Positions 34,051-42,545 of a stretch of 64,000 nt of DNA are shown one piece after another. Both the position numbers and the translations under genes were made by a program. Below the pieces are notes generated by a model. That model had not been told where the DNA came from. It was given only the letters and a program-made list of their open reading frames with translations, and ran no database searches. How positions within the stretch are numbered: the first letter of the stretch is position 1; each line of letters opens with the position of its first letter. Origin of the DNA: Arthrobacter sp. FB24 (GTDB lineage: Bacteria; Actinomycetota; Actinomycetes; Actinomycetales; Micrococcaceae); assembly GCF_000196235.1 (NCBI RefSeq), contig NC_008541.1, positions 3,658,001 to 3,722,000 of the forward strand. The letters run 5' to 3'.

Positions 34051-34932
34051 GTGGCTACAGCCGCACAATGGATCCAAGGCGCCCGACCGCGCACCCTGCC
34101 GGCTGCCATCGCACCGGTCCTGATCGGCACCGCCGCGGCCTTCGACCTGGACGCGTTCAAGCCCCTCAACGCCATCCTGGCCGCACTGGTGGCGCTGCTG
34201 CTCCAAGTGGGCGTCAACTACGCCAACGATTACTCGGACGGCATCCGCGGCACTGACGAGGACCGGGTGGGCCCGCTCCGCCTGGTGGGCTCCGGTGCCG
34301 CGAAGCCGGAAATGGTGAAGCGCGCGGCATTCGCCGCATTCGGCGCGGCCATGCTGTTCGGCCTGGTCCTGGTGCTTATCACGCAGGCGTGGTGGCTGAT
34401 TCTGGTGGGACTGGGCTGTGTCCTGGCCGCCTGGGGCTACACCGGGGGCAAGAACCCCTACGGCTACATGGGCCTGGGCGACGTGTTCGTGTTTGTGTTC
34501 TTCGGCCTGGTGGCGACGCTCGGCACCACCTACACGCAGGCGGGACAGATCAGCCTGCCTGCCGTCATCGGCGCGATCGGCACGGGGCTGATCGCCTGCG
34601 CGCTCCTGATGGCAAACAACGTCCGGGACATCCCCACAGACACGCAGGCCGGCAAGAAAACCCTGGCCGTGCGGCTGGGCGACAAGCACGCCCGCGAAAG
34701 CTACGTCCTGATGCTCGCCGTCGCCATCCTGCTGGTGGTCGTCCTGGCGCCGGGGCGTCCGTGGATACTCATCGTGCTGCTGCTGATACCCGCCAGCCTG
34801 ATGCCGTCATGGCTGATGATCAACGGCCGGAAGCGCAAGAGCCTCATTCCGGTCCTGAAGCAGACGGGCCTGATCAACCTGGGCTACAGCGTGCTGTTTT
34901 CCCTGGGCCTGGTGCTCAGCCACGGCCTCTAG
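34051..34932 (+). CDS. menA: 1,4-dihydroxy-2-naphthoate polyprenyltransferase
   Basis: A 293-residue UbiA-family membrane enzyme with nine predicted helices. The first Asp-rich motif is NYANDYSDGIRGTDEDR and the second is NNVRDIPTDTQAGKKTLAVR, both for prenyl diphosphate and Mg binding. It attaches the isoprenoid tail to make demethylmenaquinone. GTG start with CGGAGT nine bases upstream. Confidence 0.95.
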   Translation: MATAAQWIQGARPRTLPAAIAPVLIGTAAAFDLDAFKPLNAILAALVALLLQVGVNYANDYSDGIRGTDEDRVGPLRLVGSGAAKPEMVKRAAFAAFGAAMLFGLVLVLITQAWWLILVGLGCVLAAWGYTGGKNPYGYMGLGDVFVFVFFGLVATLGTTYTQAGQISLPAVIGAIGTGLIACALLMANNVRDIPTDTQAGKKTLAVRLGDKHARESYVLMLAVAILLVVVLAPGRPWILIVLLLIPASLMPSWLMINGRKRKSLIPVLKQTGLINLGYSVLFSLGLVLSHGL

Positions 34933-34934
34933 GG

Positions 34935-35273
34935 TCAGGCTTCCTTGCAGGGAGACTCTGTGCGAAGCGCTTCCGTGCGGGGAATTTCGGAACGGACGGT
35001 GATGTCCGGGTTCGCGTCCACCAGGGTGTCCTCGGCGTCCGCGTCTTCAACCTCTCCTGCGCTGCGGATGGGCTTGGCCCGGCCGGAGAACCGCTCGTGC
35101 AAGGTGGCCGTGGCGGCGTCGCGCTGCTTCTGGAAGAACAGGTAGCTGATGGCGAATGCGATCAGTCCGGCGCATACTGCGGAAAGCAAAATGCCGATTT
35201 GGAGGACGCTGAACAGCACGAACAGCGGCACAAAGAGTGCCAGTCGGATCAGGGAGTATTTCATAAAGGCCAC
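34935..35273 (-). CDS. DUF4229 membrane protein
   Basis: A 112-residue protein with two membrane helices near the N-terminus (about 6-25 and 28-46), followed by FFQKQRDAATATLHERF and an acidic tail, matching the DUF4229 family usually found beside men genes in actinobacteria. Function unknown. GTG 35273 chosen because TAAACT lies exactly six bases upstream (leaderless). Convergent with menA, two bases between stops. Confidence 0.85.
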   Translation of the reverse strand: MAFMKYSLIRLALFVPLFVLFSVLQIGILLSAVCAGLIAFAISYLFFQKQRDAATATLHERFSGRAKPIRSAGEVEDADAEDTLVDANPDITVRSEIPRTEALRTESPCKEA

Positions 35274-35279
35274 AGTCCA

Positions 35280-35318
35280 AGTTTAGCCGTCCGGCGCCTG
35301 CGCCCCTGACGGTAGACT
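35280..35318. promoter_or_regulatory. Divergent leaderless -10 elements, DUF4229 and PLDc_N genes
   Basis: TAAACT on the minus strand (35280-35285) ends six bases before the DUF4229 GTG; TAGACT on the plus strand (35313-35318) ends six bases before the PLDc_N ATG at 35325. Neither gene has a ribosome-binding site. Confidence 0.6.
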
Positions 35319-35324
35319 GGTGGT

Positions 35325-35789
35325 ATGCCCCGTGTATTGGTCGCCGTTGCCGTTCTAGCCATATTCGTCTATGGCCTCGTGGACGTGATCCGGACTGACA
35401 AGCACCTCACCAGGGGCATCTCCAAGACAGCCTGGATCGTCGTCATGGTTGTCCTTCCCGTAGTGGGAGCGGCACTGTGGTTCATCATCGGACGGCCGCG
35501 CGGAAGCCGCCCGGCCCCGCAGTCGTACAGCCACATGACGGCACCGGATGATGACCCCGATTTCCTGCGCAACCTGGAAATCCGCCGCCGCAACCAGGCT
35601 GAAGCGGACCGCCTCAAGAAGCTCAAGGAAGAGCTCGAAGCCAAGCAACGCAAGACCAACGGAGGCGCCTCCGGCACGGGCACAGCTGAGGGCAAGGGGA
35701 AGCCCAACGGCAACCACCGTGGCGACAACCACCCCGAAGAATCGCACCACCCCGAAACCGACGCGCACGGCACCGACGAGGTCAAGTAA
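35325..35789 (+). CDS. PLDc_N domain membrane protein
   Basis: A 154-residue protein with two helices (about 3-20 and 34-55) separated by IRTDKHLTRGISKTAWI and followed by WFIIGRPRG, the phospholipase-D nuclease N-terminal (PLDc_N) domain; there is no catalytic HKD domain. The rest is a charged coiled stretch (NLEIRRRNQAEADRLKKLK) and a His/Gly/Asn-rich tail. Function unknown. Confidence 0.88.
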   Translation: MPRVLVAVAVLAIFVYGLVDVIRTDKHLTRGISKTAWIVVMVVLPVVGAALWFIIGRPRGSRPAPQSYSHMTAPDDDPDFLRNLEIRRRNQAEADRLKKLKEELEAKQRKTNGGASGTGTAEGKGKPNGNHRGDNHPEESHHPETDAHGTDEVK

Positions 35790-35837
35790 GCCCTTCCCCG
35801 GTCGCGCCTGCGCCCCGGTCCCTTCACACCGTTGCCC

Positions 35838-35974
35838 GGCCGCGGCTCCGGCCCGCGGCTCCGGCCCGCGGCTCCAGCCCGCGGCTCCTCAGCCCGCGGC
35901 TCCGGCCCGCGCCTCCGGCCCGCGGCTCCAGCCCGCGGTTCCTCAGCCCGCGGTTCCAGCCCGCGGTTCCTCAG
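35838..35974. repeat. GC-rich tandem repeat, 13- to 16-bp units
   Basis: About ten imperfect copies of GCGGCTCCGGCCC and the longer GCGGCTCCTCAGCCC in a row after the PLDc_N gene. Variation in unit length and sequence suggests slippage. Confidence 0.85.
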
Positions 35975-36031
35975 CCCTTTGCCACTTTTGGCCGCTAAAC
36001 CTCGCGCAGAGCGGCCAAAAGCGGCAAAGGG
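35975..36031. repeat. Large palindromic repeat, copy 1
   Basis: A 22-base arm beginning CCCTTTGCCACTTTTGGCCG pairs with its inverse around a 13-base loop, with one mismatch (G-U in RNA). The same element is at 37133-37183 on the other side of the next gene. Confidence 0.85.
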
Positions 36032-36169
36032 CCAGGTCAGAGTGCGGCGCGAGCAGAAAGCGGCGCACGGCCCGCCCGCCAAACATTCCGGACCCTCACT
36101 TGTCCTCCACACCGACGTCGGATTGTGGATACCCGCTATACCCGCACGCCGCCGGGACACAATGCTCCT

Positions 36170-37111
36170 ATGCGCCGTCCACCAGAGCTCCCCGAGGCCC
36201 TCCGCCACCGGCCCTTCACACTGGAGCAGGCCCGATCAGCAGGCCTGACCCCGCGCCGGTTACGCGCCGGCGACCTGGTGCGGCCCTGTACCGGGGCACG
36301 GGTTTCAGCAGCGGCGGAGGAAACCCTGCTGCTCCGCGTCGCTGCCGTTGGCGCGGTCACTGGTGCAATTGCCAGCCATCTTTCGGCAGCCCTGCTCTGG
36401 GGATTTCCGTTGCCCTTGGCCTGCCAAAACAGGGACGAGATCCATCTGACCTTGCCCGTGGGCAGGCGGGCCCTCCGGCGCACGGGAGTTATCGGCCACC
36501 AACTGGACCTGGAACCTGCGGAAATCACAGCGGGAAGACACGTGCAATGCACCTCTGCCCTGCGAACCTGGTTCGATCTTGCCGGAATGCTCGAGCTCGA
36601 GGACCTGGTAGCCGCCGGTGATTTCCTGCTCCGGCGGAGGAATCCGCTGTCCACCCTTGCCGAGCTTGACGGCTTCCTGGCTGCCAAGGCGGCTAAGCCC
36701 GGTTACCGTAAGGCCATGCGGGCCCGTGTCCTGTTGCGGGCCAACACCGACTCAGCCAAGGAGACGGAAGTCAGGCTGATGCTGCGCCGCTACGGTCTTC
36801 CCGAGCCTGCCATCAACGTACCCATGTTCGATGAAACGGGCCGGTGGATCCAGGACCCGGACATGTCCTACGAGCGCGAGAAAGTGGCCATCCAGTACGA
36901 CGGTGCGCATCACACTTCGGCTGTCCAGCGGCGGAGCGATATCTTCCGCGACGAGAATGCGCGGGAGGCAGGTTGGCGGGTGGTGGTGTTGACCCAGGCG
37001 GACCTCGACGTACTCGCGCCCGGCATGGAGCCGCGCGCCGTCACACGGGTCCGCAAGGCCCTCATGGAACGGGACTGGGCACCGGAGCCGGCCCGCCGTC
37101 GTCGCCGTTGA
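36170..37111 (+). CDS. AbiEi/DUF559-like protein (putative nuclease fold)
   Basis: A 313-residue protein common in Arthrobacter-type genomes. Residues 10-60 (FTLEQARSAGLTPRRLRAGD then LVRPCTGARVS) look like the winged-helix head of AbiEi-type antitoxins. The C-terminal part (about 215-300) has EREKVAIQYDGAHHTSAVQR and GWRVVVLTQADL, with the E-x-D-G-x-H spacing of DUF559/Vsr-like endonuclease folds. No toxin gene adjoins it. Function unknown. It is bracketed by the two copies of a large palindromic repeat. Confidence 0.75.
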   Translation: MRRPPELPEALRHRPFTLEQARSAGLTPRRLRAGDLVRPCTGARVSAAAEETLLLRVAAVGAVTGAIASHLSAALLWGFPLPLACQNRDEIHLTLPVGRRALRRTGVIGHQLDLEPAEITAGRHVQCTSALRTWFDLAGMLELEDLVAAGDFLLRRRNPLSTLAELDGFLAAKAAKPGYRKAMRARVLLRANTDSAKETEVRLMLRRYGLPEPAINVPMFDETGRWIQDPDMSYEREKVAIQYDGAHHTSAVQRRSDIFRDENAREAGWRVVVLTQADLDVLAPGMEPRAVTRVRKALMERDWAPEPARRRRR

Positions 37112-37132
37112 CCTGGCGCAGCTCATCGCCCC

Positions 37133-37183
37133 TTTGCCACTTTTGGCCGCTAAGCCCGGGGCTTAGCGGCCAAAAGTGGCAAA
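37133..37183. repeat. Large palindromic repeat, copy 2 (perfect)
   Basis: 51 bases: a 25-base arm starting TTTGCCACTTTTGGCCGCTA and its exact inverse around a single G. Lies 21 bases after the DUF559-like gene and could act as its terminator. Confidence 0.92.
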
Positions 37184-37281
37184 TCGTGCGTCAAGGAGCG
37201 GCGTCAAGGAGCGCGTGCGCCCGAGCCGCGAGTCGGCCCGAAGTCCCGAGCCGCGCGGCGTCACCGGAGTCCTGCGCCCGC

Positions 37282-38427
37282 CTACAGACCCGAGTAGGAG
37301 TGCAGGCCGTTGAAGAACTGGTTGACGATGGTGAAGTTGAAGATCACACAGAGGTAGCCCACGATCGACAGCCATGCGGCACGGGTGCCGGTCCAGCCGC
37401 GTGTGGCGCGGGCGTGCAGGTAGCCTGCGTAAACCACCCAGATGACGAAGGTCCACACTTCCTTGGTGTCCCAGCCCCAGAAGCGGCCCCAGGCCTTTTC
37501 GGCCCAGATGGCGCCGAACATCAGGGTGAACGTCCAGCCCACGAACGCGATTGCGTTGATGCGGTAGGACAGGTTTTCCAGGCTCAGCGCGGACGGTACC
37601 AGGCGCATGAAGCCCAGCTTGTCCTCGCCGCCGGCCGCGATGGCCTTCTGCCGGTGCGCCTGGACAAGCTGCAGGGCGGACATCGCGAACGTCAGTGTGA
37701 AGAGCGCGGACGACATCACGGCGATGGACACGTGGATGATCAGCCAGTAGCTCTGGAGCGCCGGCACCAGGTGGCCCACGGGCGTCCAGTAGGCCACGGA
37801 CGCCGCGACTAGCATGATGATGGCCAGGCCGATCACGAACGTTCCCAGGAAGCGCAGGTCGCGGCGGATCAGCACCAGCAGGAAGACGGCAACAGCCACG
37901 AAGGCGCCGGTGGTGAGGAACTCGTACATGTTGCCCCACGGCACCCGGCCCGCACCAAGGGCACGCGTGACCACACCGGCGGCGTGGATCGCGGCGCCCA
38001 GCACCGTCAGGGCAACGGCAACGCGGGCGGGAACGCGGCGTTCAGCGGCATAGCGCATGTCGCCGTCGGCCGTCTGCCCGGCGCCTGAACCGGTCGTTTT
38101 GGACGCCCGGCCGGTAGCCGACGACGGCCGCTCGGCGCGGCCGGCCGGTCCGCTGACGTCCGAAGCGGCACGGTCGACGTCGGCATGGCTGGCATCGGCA
38201 CGCTCAACAAAGGCTCCGGCCCCCACGCCGGCGCCCACCGGAACCTTGGCGGCGGCGGAGGCCGACGCCTGCGCCGCGGCGGCGGCTTTGAGGTCAATCG
38301 CCCGGAGCGCCTTGCTGCTCTTGGCCAGGTCCCAGGCAAAGGCGATAAAGGCAACGGTGTACGTGCCGGCGGCCAGCAGCATAAAGAGCTCGCTGTACTG
38401 GCCCATGGTTTCGTTGATGGGGAACAT
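37282..38427 (-). CDS. ccsB: Cytochrome c biogenesis protein CcsB (ResC)
   Basis: A 381-residue haem-handling membrane protein of System II. The tryptophan-rich motif WGRFWGWDTKEVWTF marks the haem-binding WWD domain; conserved His residues occur in helices around AIHAAG, VGHLVPAL and LIIHVS. With ResB it exports haem and attaches it to apocytochrome c. Residues about 45-125 form an Ala/Ser/Gly-rich insertion between helices 1 and 2 that is long for the family. Its ATG overlaps the resB stop (TAATG). Confidence 0.93.
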   Translation of the reverse strand: MFPINETMGQYSELFMLLAAGTYTVAFIAFAWDLAKSSKALRAIDLKAAAAAQASASAAAKVPVGAGVGAGAFVERADASHADVDRAASDVSGPAGRAERPSSATGRASKTTGSGAGQTADGDMRYAAERRVPARVAVALTVLGAAIHAAGVVTRALGAGRVPWGNMYEFLTTGAFVAVAVFLLVLIRRDLRFLGTFVIGLAIIMLVAASVAYWTPVGHLVPALQSYWLIIHVSIAVMSSALFTLTFAMSALQLVQAHRQKAIAAGGEDKLGFMRLVPSALSLENLSYRINAIAFVGWTFTLMFGAIWAEKAWGRFWGWDTKEVWTFVIWVVYAGYLHARATRGWTGTRAAWLSIVGYLCVIFNFTIVNQFFNGLHSYSGL

Positions 38428-40244
38428 TACTGGTCCTTCTTCGACTCGGCTGAGCCTGCTGTTGACTGGATGAAGTCTTCTGTGCGCGATTCCGTGGAGG
38501 CTTCGTTGGGAACAGTGCCTGAAGACGCACTGTCCGCCGGGCCATTATCCCCCTGCCCGCTGTGAGCTTTCTGGGAGTCCAGGCCCCATTCGTCCGCCAG
38601 CAGTCCACGGATCGTCTCCGCTTCGGCCGCGAGGCGGTGGTCTTCGCCGCGGGCCAGGAGCCCGTACTCCACCATGGTGCGACCATCGGGGTGCGATCCC
38701 GTGCGGACCCAGACCCGGCGGCGGTTCACATACAGGGATGTCACCAGCCCGGCCACGGCGAGCAGCGCGAAAATCAGGGCGTACAGCTGGCCCGGGTTGT
38801 GGTGGATGTCCACGCCGATGTAGCGCTTCACGCCGTCGAAGCTGATGGAGCCTTTGCCGTCCGGGAGCGTGTAGGTGCTGCCGGGAGCCAGGGTGATGCC
38901 TCCGGCGTCGAGGTTCCGGGCGTTGAGCGGCGTCAGCTTCTTCACGTCGAGCTCGAAGACGTTCTGCGGGGAGCCCGCGTCGAGCCCGAGGTCGCCGAAG
39001 TACGAGTTCAGGGTGAGCTGCGGGTTGATCAGCTCGGGGTCCCCGCTGAAGGACACGCCTTCCTCGGTAACGAAGGCGGTGGGCAGGAAGAACCCGGCGA
39101 AGCCCAGCTGATCCGGCTTGGCGTCGGGAACCTTAATCACCACGGAAGAGTAATAGTTGTCGCCCTGCAGCTTGGCCACCACCGGGCCCTGCATGGCGAC
39201 GTTGCCGGCGCCGTCGCGGATGGTCACCACGGGGGCGTAGCCGTTGCCGGTGAGGTAGATGCTGGTGCCGCCCAGGCTGACGGGATCGTTGACCTTCAGC
39301 ACCTGCTTCTCCGCCGGCGCGTCCGGGGTTTCCCGGGTGGTCACGTCCGCTTTGAAGTCGATGGGCTGCCCGAACTTGCCCTTGGACTCACGGTCAAACG
39401 TGATCTGGAACTTGTCCAGCTGGATGGAGTACGGCTGGAGCTGGCTGCTCTGGAAGTTGGTGCCGGGGGTGAACTGGTCGTAGCCCACCAGGGTGTTCAC
39501 GAAGGTGTCGCCCTCCACCAGGATCCGCTGCCCGCTGTACCCGAACAGGCCGCCGGCGGCCACGGACACCAGCACGCCGATCAGCGAGGTGTGGAACACC
39601 AGGTTCCCCACTTCCCTCAGGAAGCCGCGCTCGGCCCCCAAAGAGGGCCGCGCGCCGTCGTCGTCCCTGACATCCACGCGGTAACCGCGCTTCTTCAGCT
39701 TCGCGGCAGCGTCCGCAATAGCGCGCGACGCCGGGATCCCGGCGTCCGCGGGGATCACCAGTGTGCCGTACTCGGGCAGGCGGGAGAGCCTGGCCGGAGT
39801 GCGCGGTGGCTGGGAGCGCATTGCCTTGTAGTGGGCAATCGCCCGGGGAACCACGCAGCCGATCAGCGAGATGAACAGCAGGATGTAGATGGCGGAGAAC
39901 CAGGCGGAGGAGTAGACGTCGTAGAGCTGGAGGGAGTCCAAGATCTTGCCGTACTCGGGGTGGTCCTTGATGTACTGCGTGACGATGGAGGGGTTCGCCG
40001 GACGCTGCGGAAACAGGGACCCGGGCACCGCGGCAACGGCCAGCAGCAGCAACAGGAACAGCGCGGTGCGCATGCTGGTCAGCTGGGTCCAGGCCCACCG
40101 GAGCATGCCCTTGAGTCCCAGCGCAGGAAGGGCGGCTTCCGCCTTGGCCTTGGCCACGGGGGTCGCTGCCGCGTTGTCGGGGGAAGCGTTCTCCGCTTTG
40201 TCTGCAGGAGCAGGTCTCTTCTTTTCGTTCACTCGCTCGCTCAT
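38427..40244 (-). CDS. resB: Cytochrome c biogenesis protein ResB
   Basis: A 605-residue membrane protein: helices at about 65-85, 125-145, 215-235 and 520-540 with a large extracytoplasmic domain between (about 240-515). MRTALFLLLLLAVAAVPGSL and FPQRP and HTSLIGVLVSVAAGGLFGY are ResB signatures. Partner of CcsB in haem delivery. ATG 40244 overlaps the ccdA stop (TGATG); the open frame continues upstream through ccdA only by chance. Confidence 0.93.
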   Translation of the reverse strand: MSERVNEKKRPAPADKAENASPDNAAATPVAKAKAEAALPALGLKGMLRWAWTQLTSMRTALFLLLLLAVAAVPGSLFPQRPANPSIVTQYIKDHPEYGKILDSLQLYDVYSSAWFSAIYILLFISLIGCVVPRAIAHYKAMRSQPPRTPARLSRLPEYGTLVIPADAGIPASRAIADAAAKLKKRGYRVDVRDDDGARPSLGAERGFLREVGNLVFHTSLIGVLVSVAAGGLFGYSGQRILVEGDTFVNTLVGYDQFTPGTNFQSSQLQPYSIQLDKFQITFDRESKGKFGQPIDFKADVTTRETPDAPAEKQVLKVNDPVSLGGTSIYLTGNGYAPVVTIRDGAGNVAMQGPVVAKLQGDNYYSSVVIKVPDAKPDQLGFAGFFLPTAFVTEEGVSFSGDPELINPQLTLNSYFGDLGLDAGSPQNVFELDVKKLTPLNARNLDAGGITLAPGSTYTLPDGKGSISFDGVKRYIGVDIHHNPGQLYALIFALLAVAGLVTSLYVNRRRVWVRTGSHPDGRTMVEYGLLARGEDHRLAAEAETIRGLLADEWGLDSQKAHSGQGDNGPADSASSGTVPNEASTESRTEDFIQSTAGSAESKKDQ

Positions 40245-40999
40245 CAGATCGGCAATTTCACATCGGTTTGGAACCAGTACTGCAGCCCGGAAACCCAGGC
40301 ACCCCATACCCCGCTGGCCATCAGCAGGCCGAGGACCACCAGGATTCCCCCGCCGATCCGCTGGATGGCGAGCCGGTGCTTGCGGAAGAAGGACATCACT
40401 CCGACGCCGCGGCGCACGGCCAGGGCAATCAGCAGGAACGGGATGCCCAGGCCCAGGCTGTAGACGAAGGCAAGGAACGCGCCCTTGGCGGCGGAGGACC
40501 CACCGGACATGCTGAGCAGCTGGACCGCGGAGTACGTGGGCCCGATGCATGGCGCCCACCCCAGTCCGAAGGTGATGCCCAGCAGCGGTGCGCCCCATAG
40601 CCCGGCAGGGGGTTTGGCGTGGATCTTGGCGTCCCGCTGCAGCCAGCTGAAGCCGCCCATGAACACCACGCCCATGATGATCACGAGGATGCCCAGCACC
40701 TGGGTGATCCAGGCGTTCTGGCCGCCGCTGATCATGGATCCCAGCTGTCCGAACGCTCCGCCCAGCAGGACGAAGATCACCGAGAAACCGAGCACGAACA
40801 GGCCGATTCCGGCCAACATCCGGCCGCGCTTCTGCTTCTCCAGGTCCACGCCCGTCAGTCCGGTGACATAGCCCAGGTAGCCCGGAACCAGCGGCAGGAC
40901 GCACGGCGATAGGAAGGAGACGAGTCCGGCGAGCAGTGCCACGGGAATGGCAAGCAGCAGGGAACCGTTCAGGATGGCTTCGGCGAAGGGGCTGTTCAC
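40244..40999 (-). CDS. ccdA: Thiol-disulfide transporter CcdA
   Basis: A 251-residue six-helix protein. FLSPCVLPLVPGYLGYVTG and GLGWAPCIGPTYSA carry the two redox cysteines, each next to proline as in the family. It passes electrons from cytoplasmic thioredoxin to TlpA/ResA-like proteins outside so that apocytochrome cysteines stay reduced. GTG start, 16 bases after the TlpA stop; no clear Shine-Dalgarno. Confidence 0.94.
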   Translation of the reverse strand: MNSPFAEAILNGSLLLAIPVALLAGLVSFLSPCVLPLVPGYLGYVTGLTGVDLEKQKRGRMLAGIGLFVLGFSVIFVLLGGAFGQLGSMISGGQNAWITQVLGILVIIMGVVFMGGFSWLQRDAKIHAKPPAGLWGAPLLGITFGLGWAPCIGPTYSAVQLLSMSGGSSAAKGAFLAFVYSLGLGIPFLLIALAVRRGVGVMSFFRKHRLAIQRIGGGILVVLGLLMASGVWGAWVSGLQYWFQTDVKLPI

Positions 41000-41015
41000 G
41001 GTGTGGGCGCCGCCG

Positions 41016-41618
41016 TTACTCTGCCACGGCGGCGGTAATGAGGGCCTTGAGCGTGCCCTTTTGGATTTCGCCCAGGACCCGGGACGCTACCCGGCCCTGC
41101 TTGTCCAGCACCAGCGTGGTGGGGACGGCCCCGGGAGGAACCAGCCCGGAGACGGCCAGGAGTACGCCGCCGTCCTTGTCATTGAAGCTGGGGTAGGTCA
41201 GGTTGAAGGTCTTGTCGAATGCCTCGGCGGCGGCCTTCTCATCGCGGAGGTTCACGCCGTAGAACTGCACGCCCTGCTCCTTGAATTCCTGGTGGAGGGC
41301 TTCCAGCGACGGGGCTTCGACACGGCACGGCGCACAGGCAGCGAACCAGAAGTTGAGCACGGTCACCTTGCCGACGAAGTCCGCGGGTTCCACGGCGGTG
41401 CCGTCGAAGAGAGTCCCCTTGATGGTGACGGCGGATTTCCGGTCGGCAGCGGCGAATTCGGTCACGGAGCCGTCACCGGCCACATAGTTCTTGTTGTCCC
41501 CGGCCTTGGCCTGTTTGGCCAGTGCATCCTCCTGGGCGCACGCGGAAAGCCCCAGGGTAAGGGCGGCCAGCCCCAGGCCGCCCGCGGCCAGGACACTGCG
41601 GCGCGAGGCGGAGCGCAT
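41016..41618 (-). CDS. TlpA/ResA-like thiol-disulfide lipoprotein
   Basis: A 200-residue membrane-anchored thioredoxin-fold protein. RRSVLAAGGLGLAALTLGLS followed by Cys is a Tat-like/lipoprotein signal with lipobox; the active site is FAACAPCRVEAPSL (Cys-x2-Cys), and cis-Pro is in GAVPTTLVLD. It would reduce apocytochrome c. ATG 41618 is chosen from AGGTGA seven bases upstream and the signal peptide; a GTG 13 codons earlier also exists. Part of the five-gene run ending in ccsB. Confidence 0.92.
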   Translation of the reverse strand: MRSASRRSVLAAGGLGLAALTLGLSACAQEDALAKQAKAGDNKNYVAGDGSVTEFAAADRKSAVTIKGTLFDGTAVEPADFVGKVTVLNFWFAACAPCRVEAPSLEALHQEFKEQGVQFYGVNLRDEKAAAEAFDKTFNLTYPSFNDKDGGVLLAVSGLVPPGAVPTTLVLDKQGRVASRVLGEIQKGTLKALITAAVAE

Positions 41619-41659
41619 CACGTCATCACCTGCATTGCGGGATTTGAATCCGGCCACCG

Positions 41660-42325
41660 TCAGGCCCCCGGAGTGTTTGAAGCGCCGGGCAGGAGTGCGG
41701 CAGCAGGCTCGCTGTATTCCACGCGGAGCAGGGTGCCGTCGTCGTCGAACACCAGGGAGGTGATGGACGTCAGGGTGCACTCGCGCTTGCGCGGGTCATG
41801 CCAGAGAGGCTTGCCTTCGGCGCTCAGGCGGGTGGACCAGATGGGGAGCTGGTGGCTGACCAGGATTGCCTCGGCCTGGTCGCCACCCAGCTCGATGGCA
41901 CGGCGGCGGGCGTCCTGCACCGCGGCGATGACGCGGGCCGCCTGGTCCTTGTACGGCTCACCCCAGGACGGGACAAACGGGTTGCGCAGGTACGGCCAGT
42001 GCTTGGGCTTGAGGAGCTCGGCCTTGTTGACCCGGGTGCCTTCGAAGTGGTTGCCGGCTTCGATGATGCGGGCCTCGGTGTGGATTTCGAGGTTCAGCGC
42101 GTCTGCAATGGGCAGGGCGGTTTCCTGCGCGCGGGTAAGCGGCGAGGCCACCAGGTGCACGATCTTAGCCCCGCCGGCCACGCGGTCGCTGAAGTGCGCA
42201 GCGAGCGTCCTGGCCATCTGCTGCCCGAGTTCGGAGAGGTGGAATTCCGGCAGCCGTCCGTAGAGGATGCCGTCCGGATTATGGACCTCGCCGTGACGAA
42301 GGAGATGAACAGTGGCTTGGGGCAT
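41660..42325 (-). CDS. Histidine phosphatase / phosphoglycerate-mutase-like protein
   Basis: A 221-residue member of the histidine phosphatase superfamily: VHLLRHGEVHNPDGILYGRL has the phospho-His (RHG), SPLTRAQETALPIA the second Arg, and ILVSHQLPIWSTR the C-terminal catalytic His. Members dephosphorylate sugars, nucleotides or proteins; substrate unknown. It is first in the cytochrome-c run, with the TlpA gene beginning shortly after. No good Shine-Dalgarno before the ATG. Confidence 0.9.
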   Translation of the reverse strand: MPQATVHLLRHGEVHNPDGILYGRLPEFHLSELGQQMARTLAAHFSDRVAGGAKIVHLVASPLTRAQETALPIADALNLEIHTEARIIEAGNHFEGTRVNKAELLKPKHWPYLRNPFVPSWGEPYKDQAARVIAAVQDARRRAIELGGDQAEAILVSHQLPIWSTRLSAEGKPLWHDPRKRECTLTSITSLVFDDDGTLLRVEYSEPAAALLPGASNTPGA

Positions 42326-42545
42326 GTGTACCAGTTTCTCAAAGATGTCGGGCGATCTGAAATCTTCTACAAGAAGTAGAACTGAGAAGTTTTGAAGAAT
42401 GTTCCCCGGAGTTGGAATAAAAGATGCAAATGCATGTTTATACTGGGTGAAGCAGTTAGTTGAGACTTCAACCAAGACGTCTCGGCTGGCGATCAGATGT
42501 CCTTCCGCAAGAGACTTTCCATCCAAGATCACAAGGAGCAACACC

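Larger units (their letters stand above)
35790..36169. other. Gene-free stretch with repeats
   Basis: 380 bases without a credible gene. It holds a GC-rich tandem repeat (35838-35974), one copy of a large palindrome (35975-36031) and the presumed promoter of the next gene. I see no RNA gene. Confidence 0.7.

Noticed and set aside
38562..40463. Plus-strand 633-codon frame opposite resB
   Set aside because: Shadow frame; ResB on the minus strand has membrane helices and family motifs and overlapping start/stop coupling with ccdA and ccsB.
40245..40904. Extended N-terminus for ResB reaching to 40904
   Set aside because: That part is another frame of ccdA; the ResB family begins near 40244, where TGATG coupling is seen.
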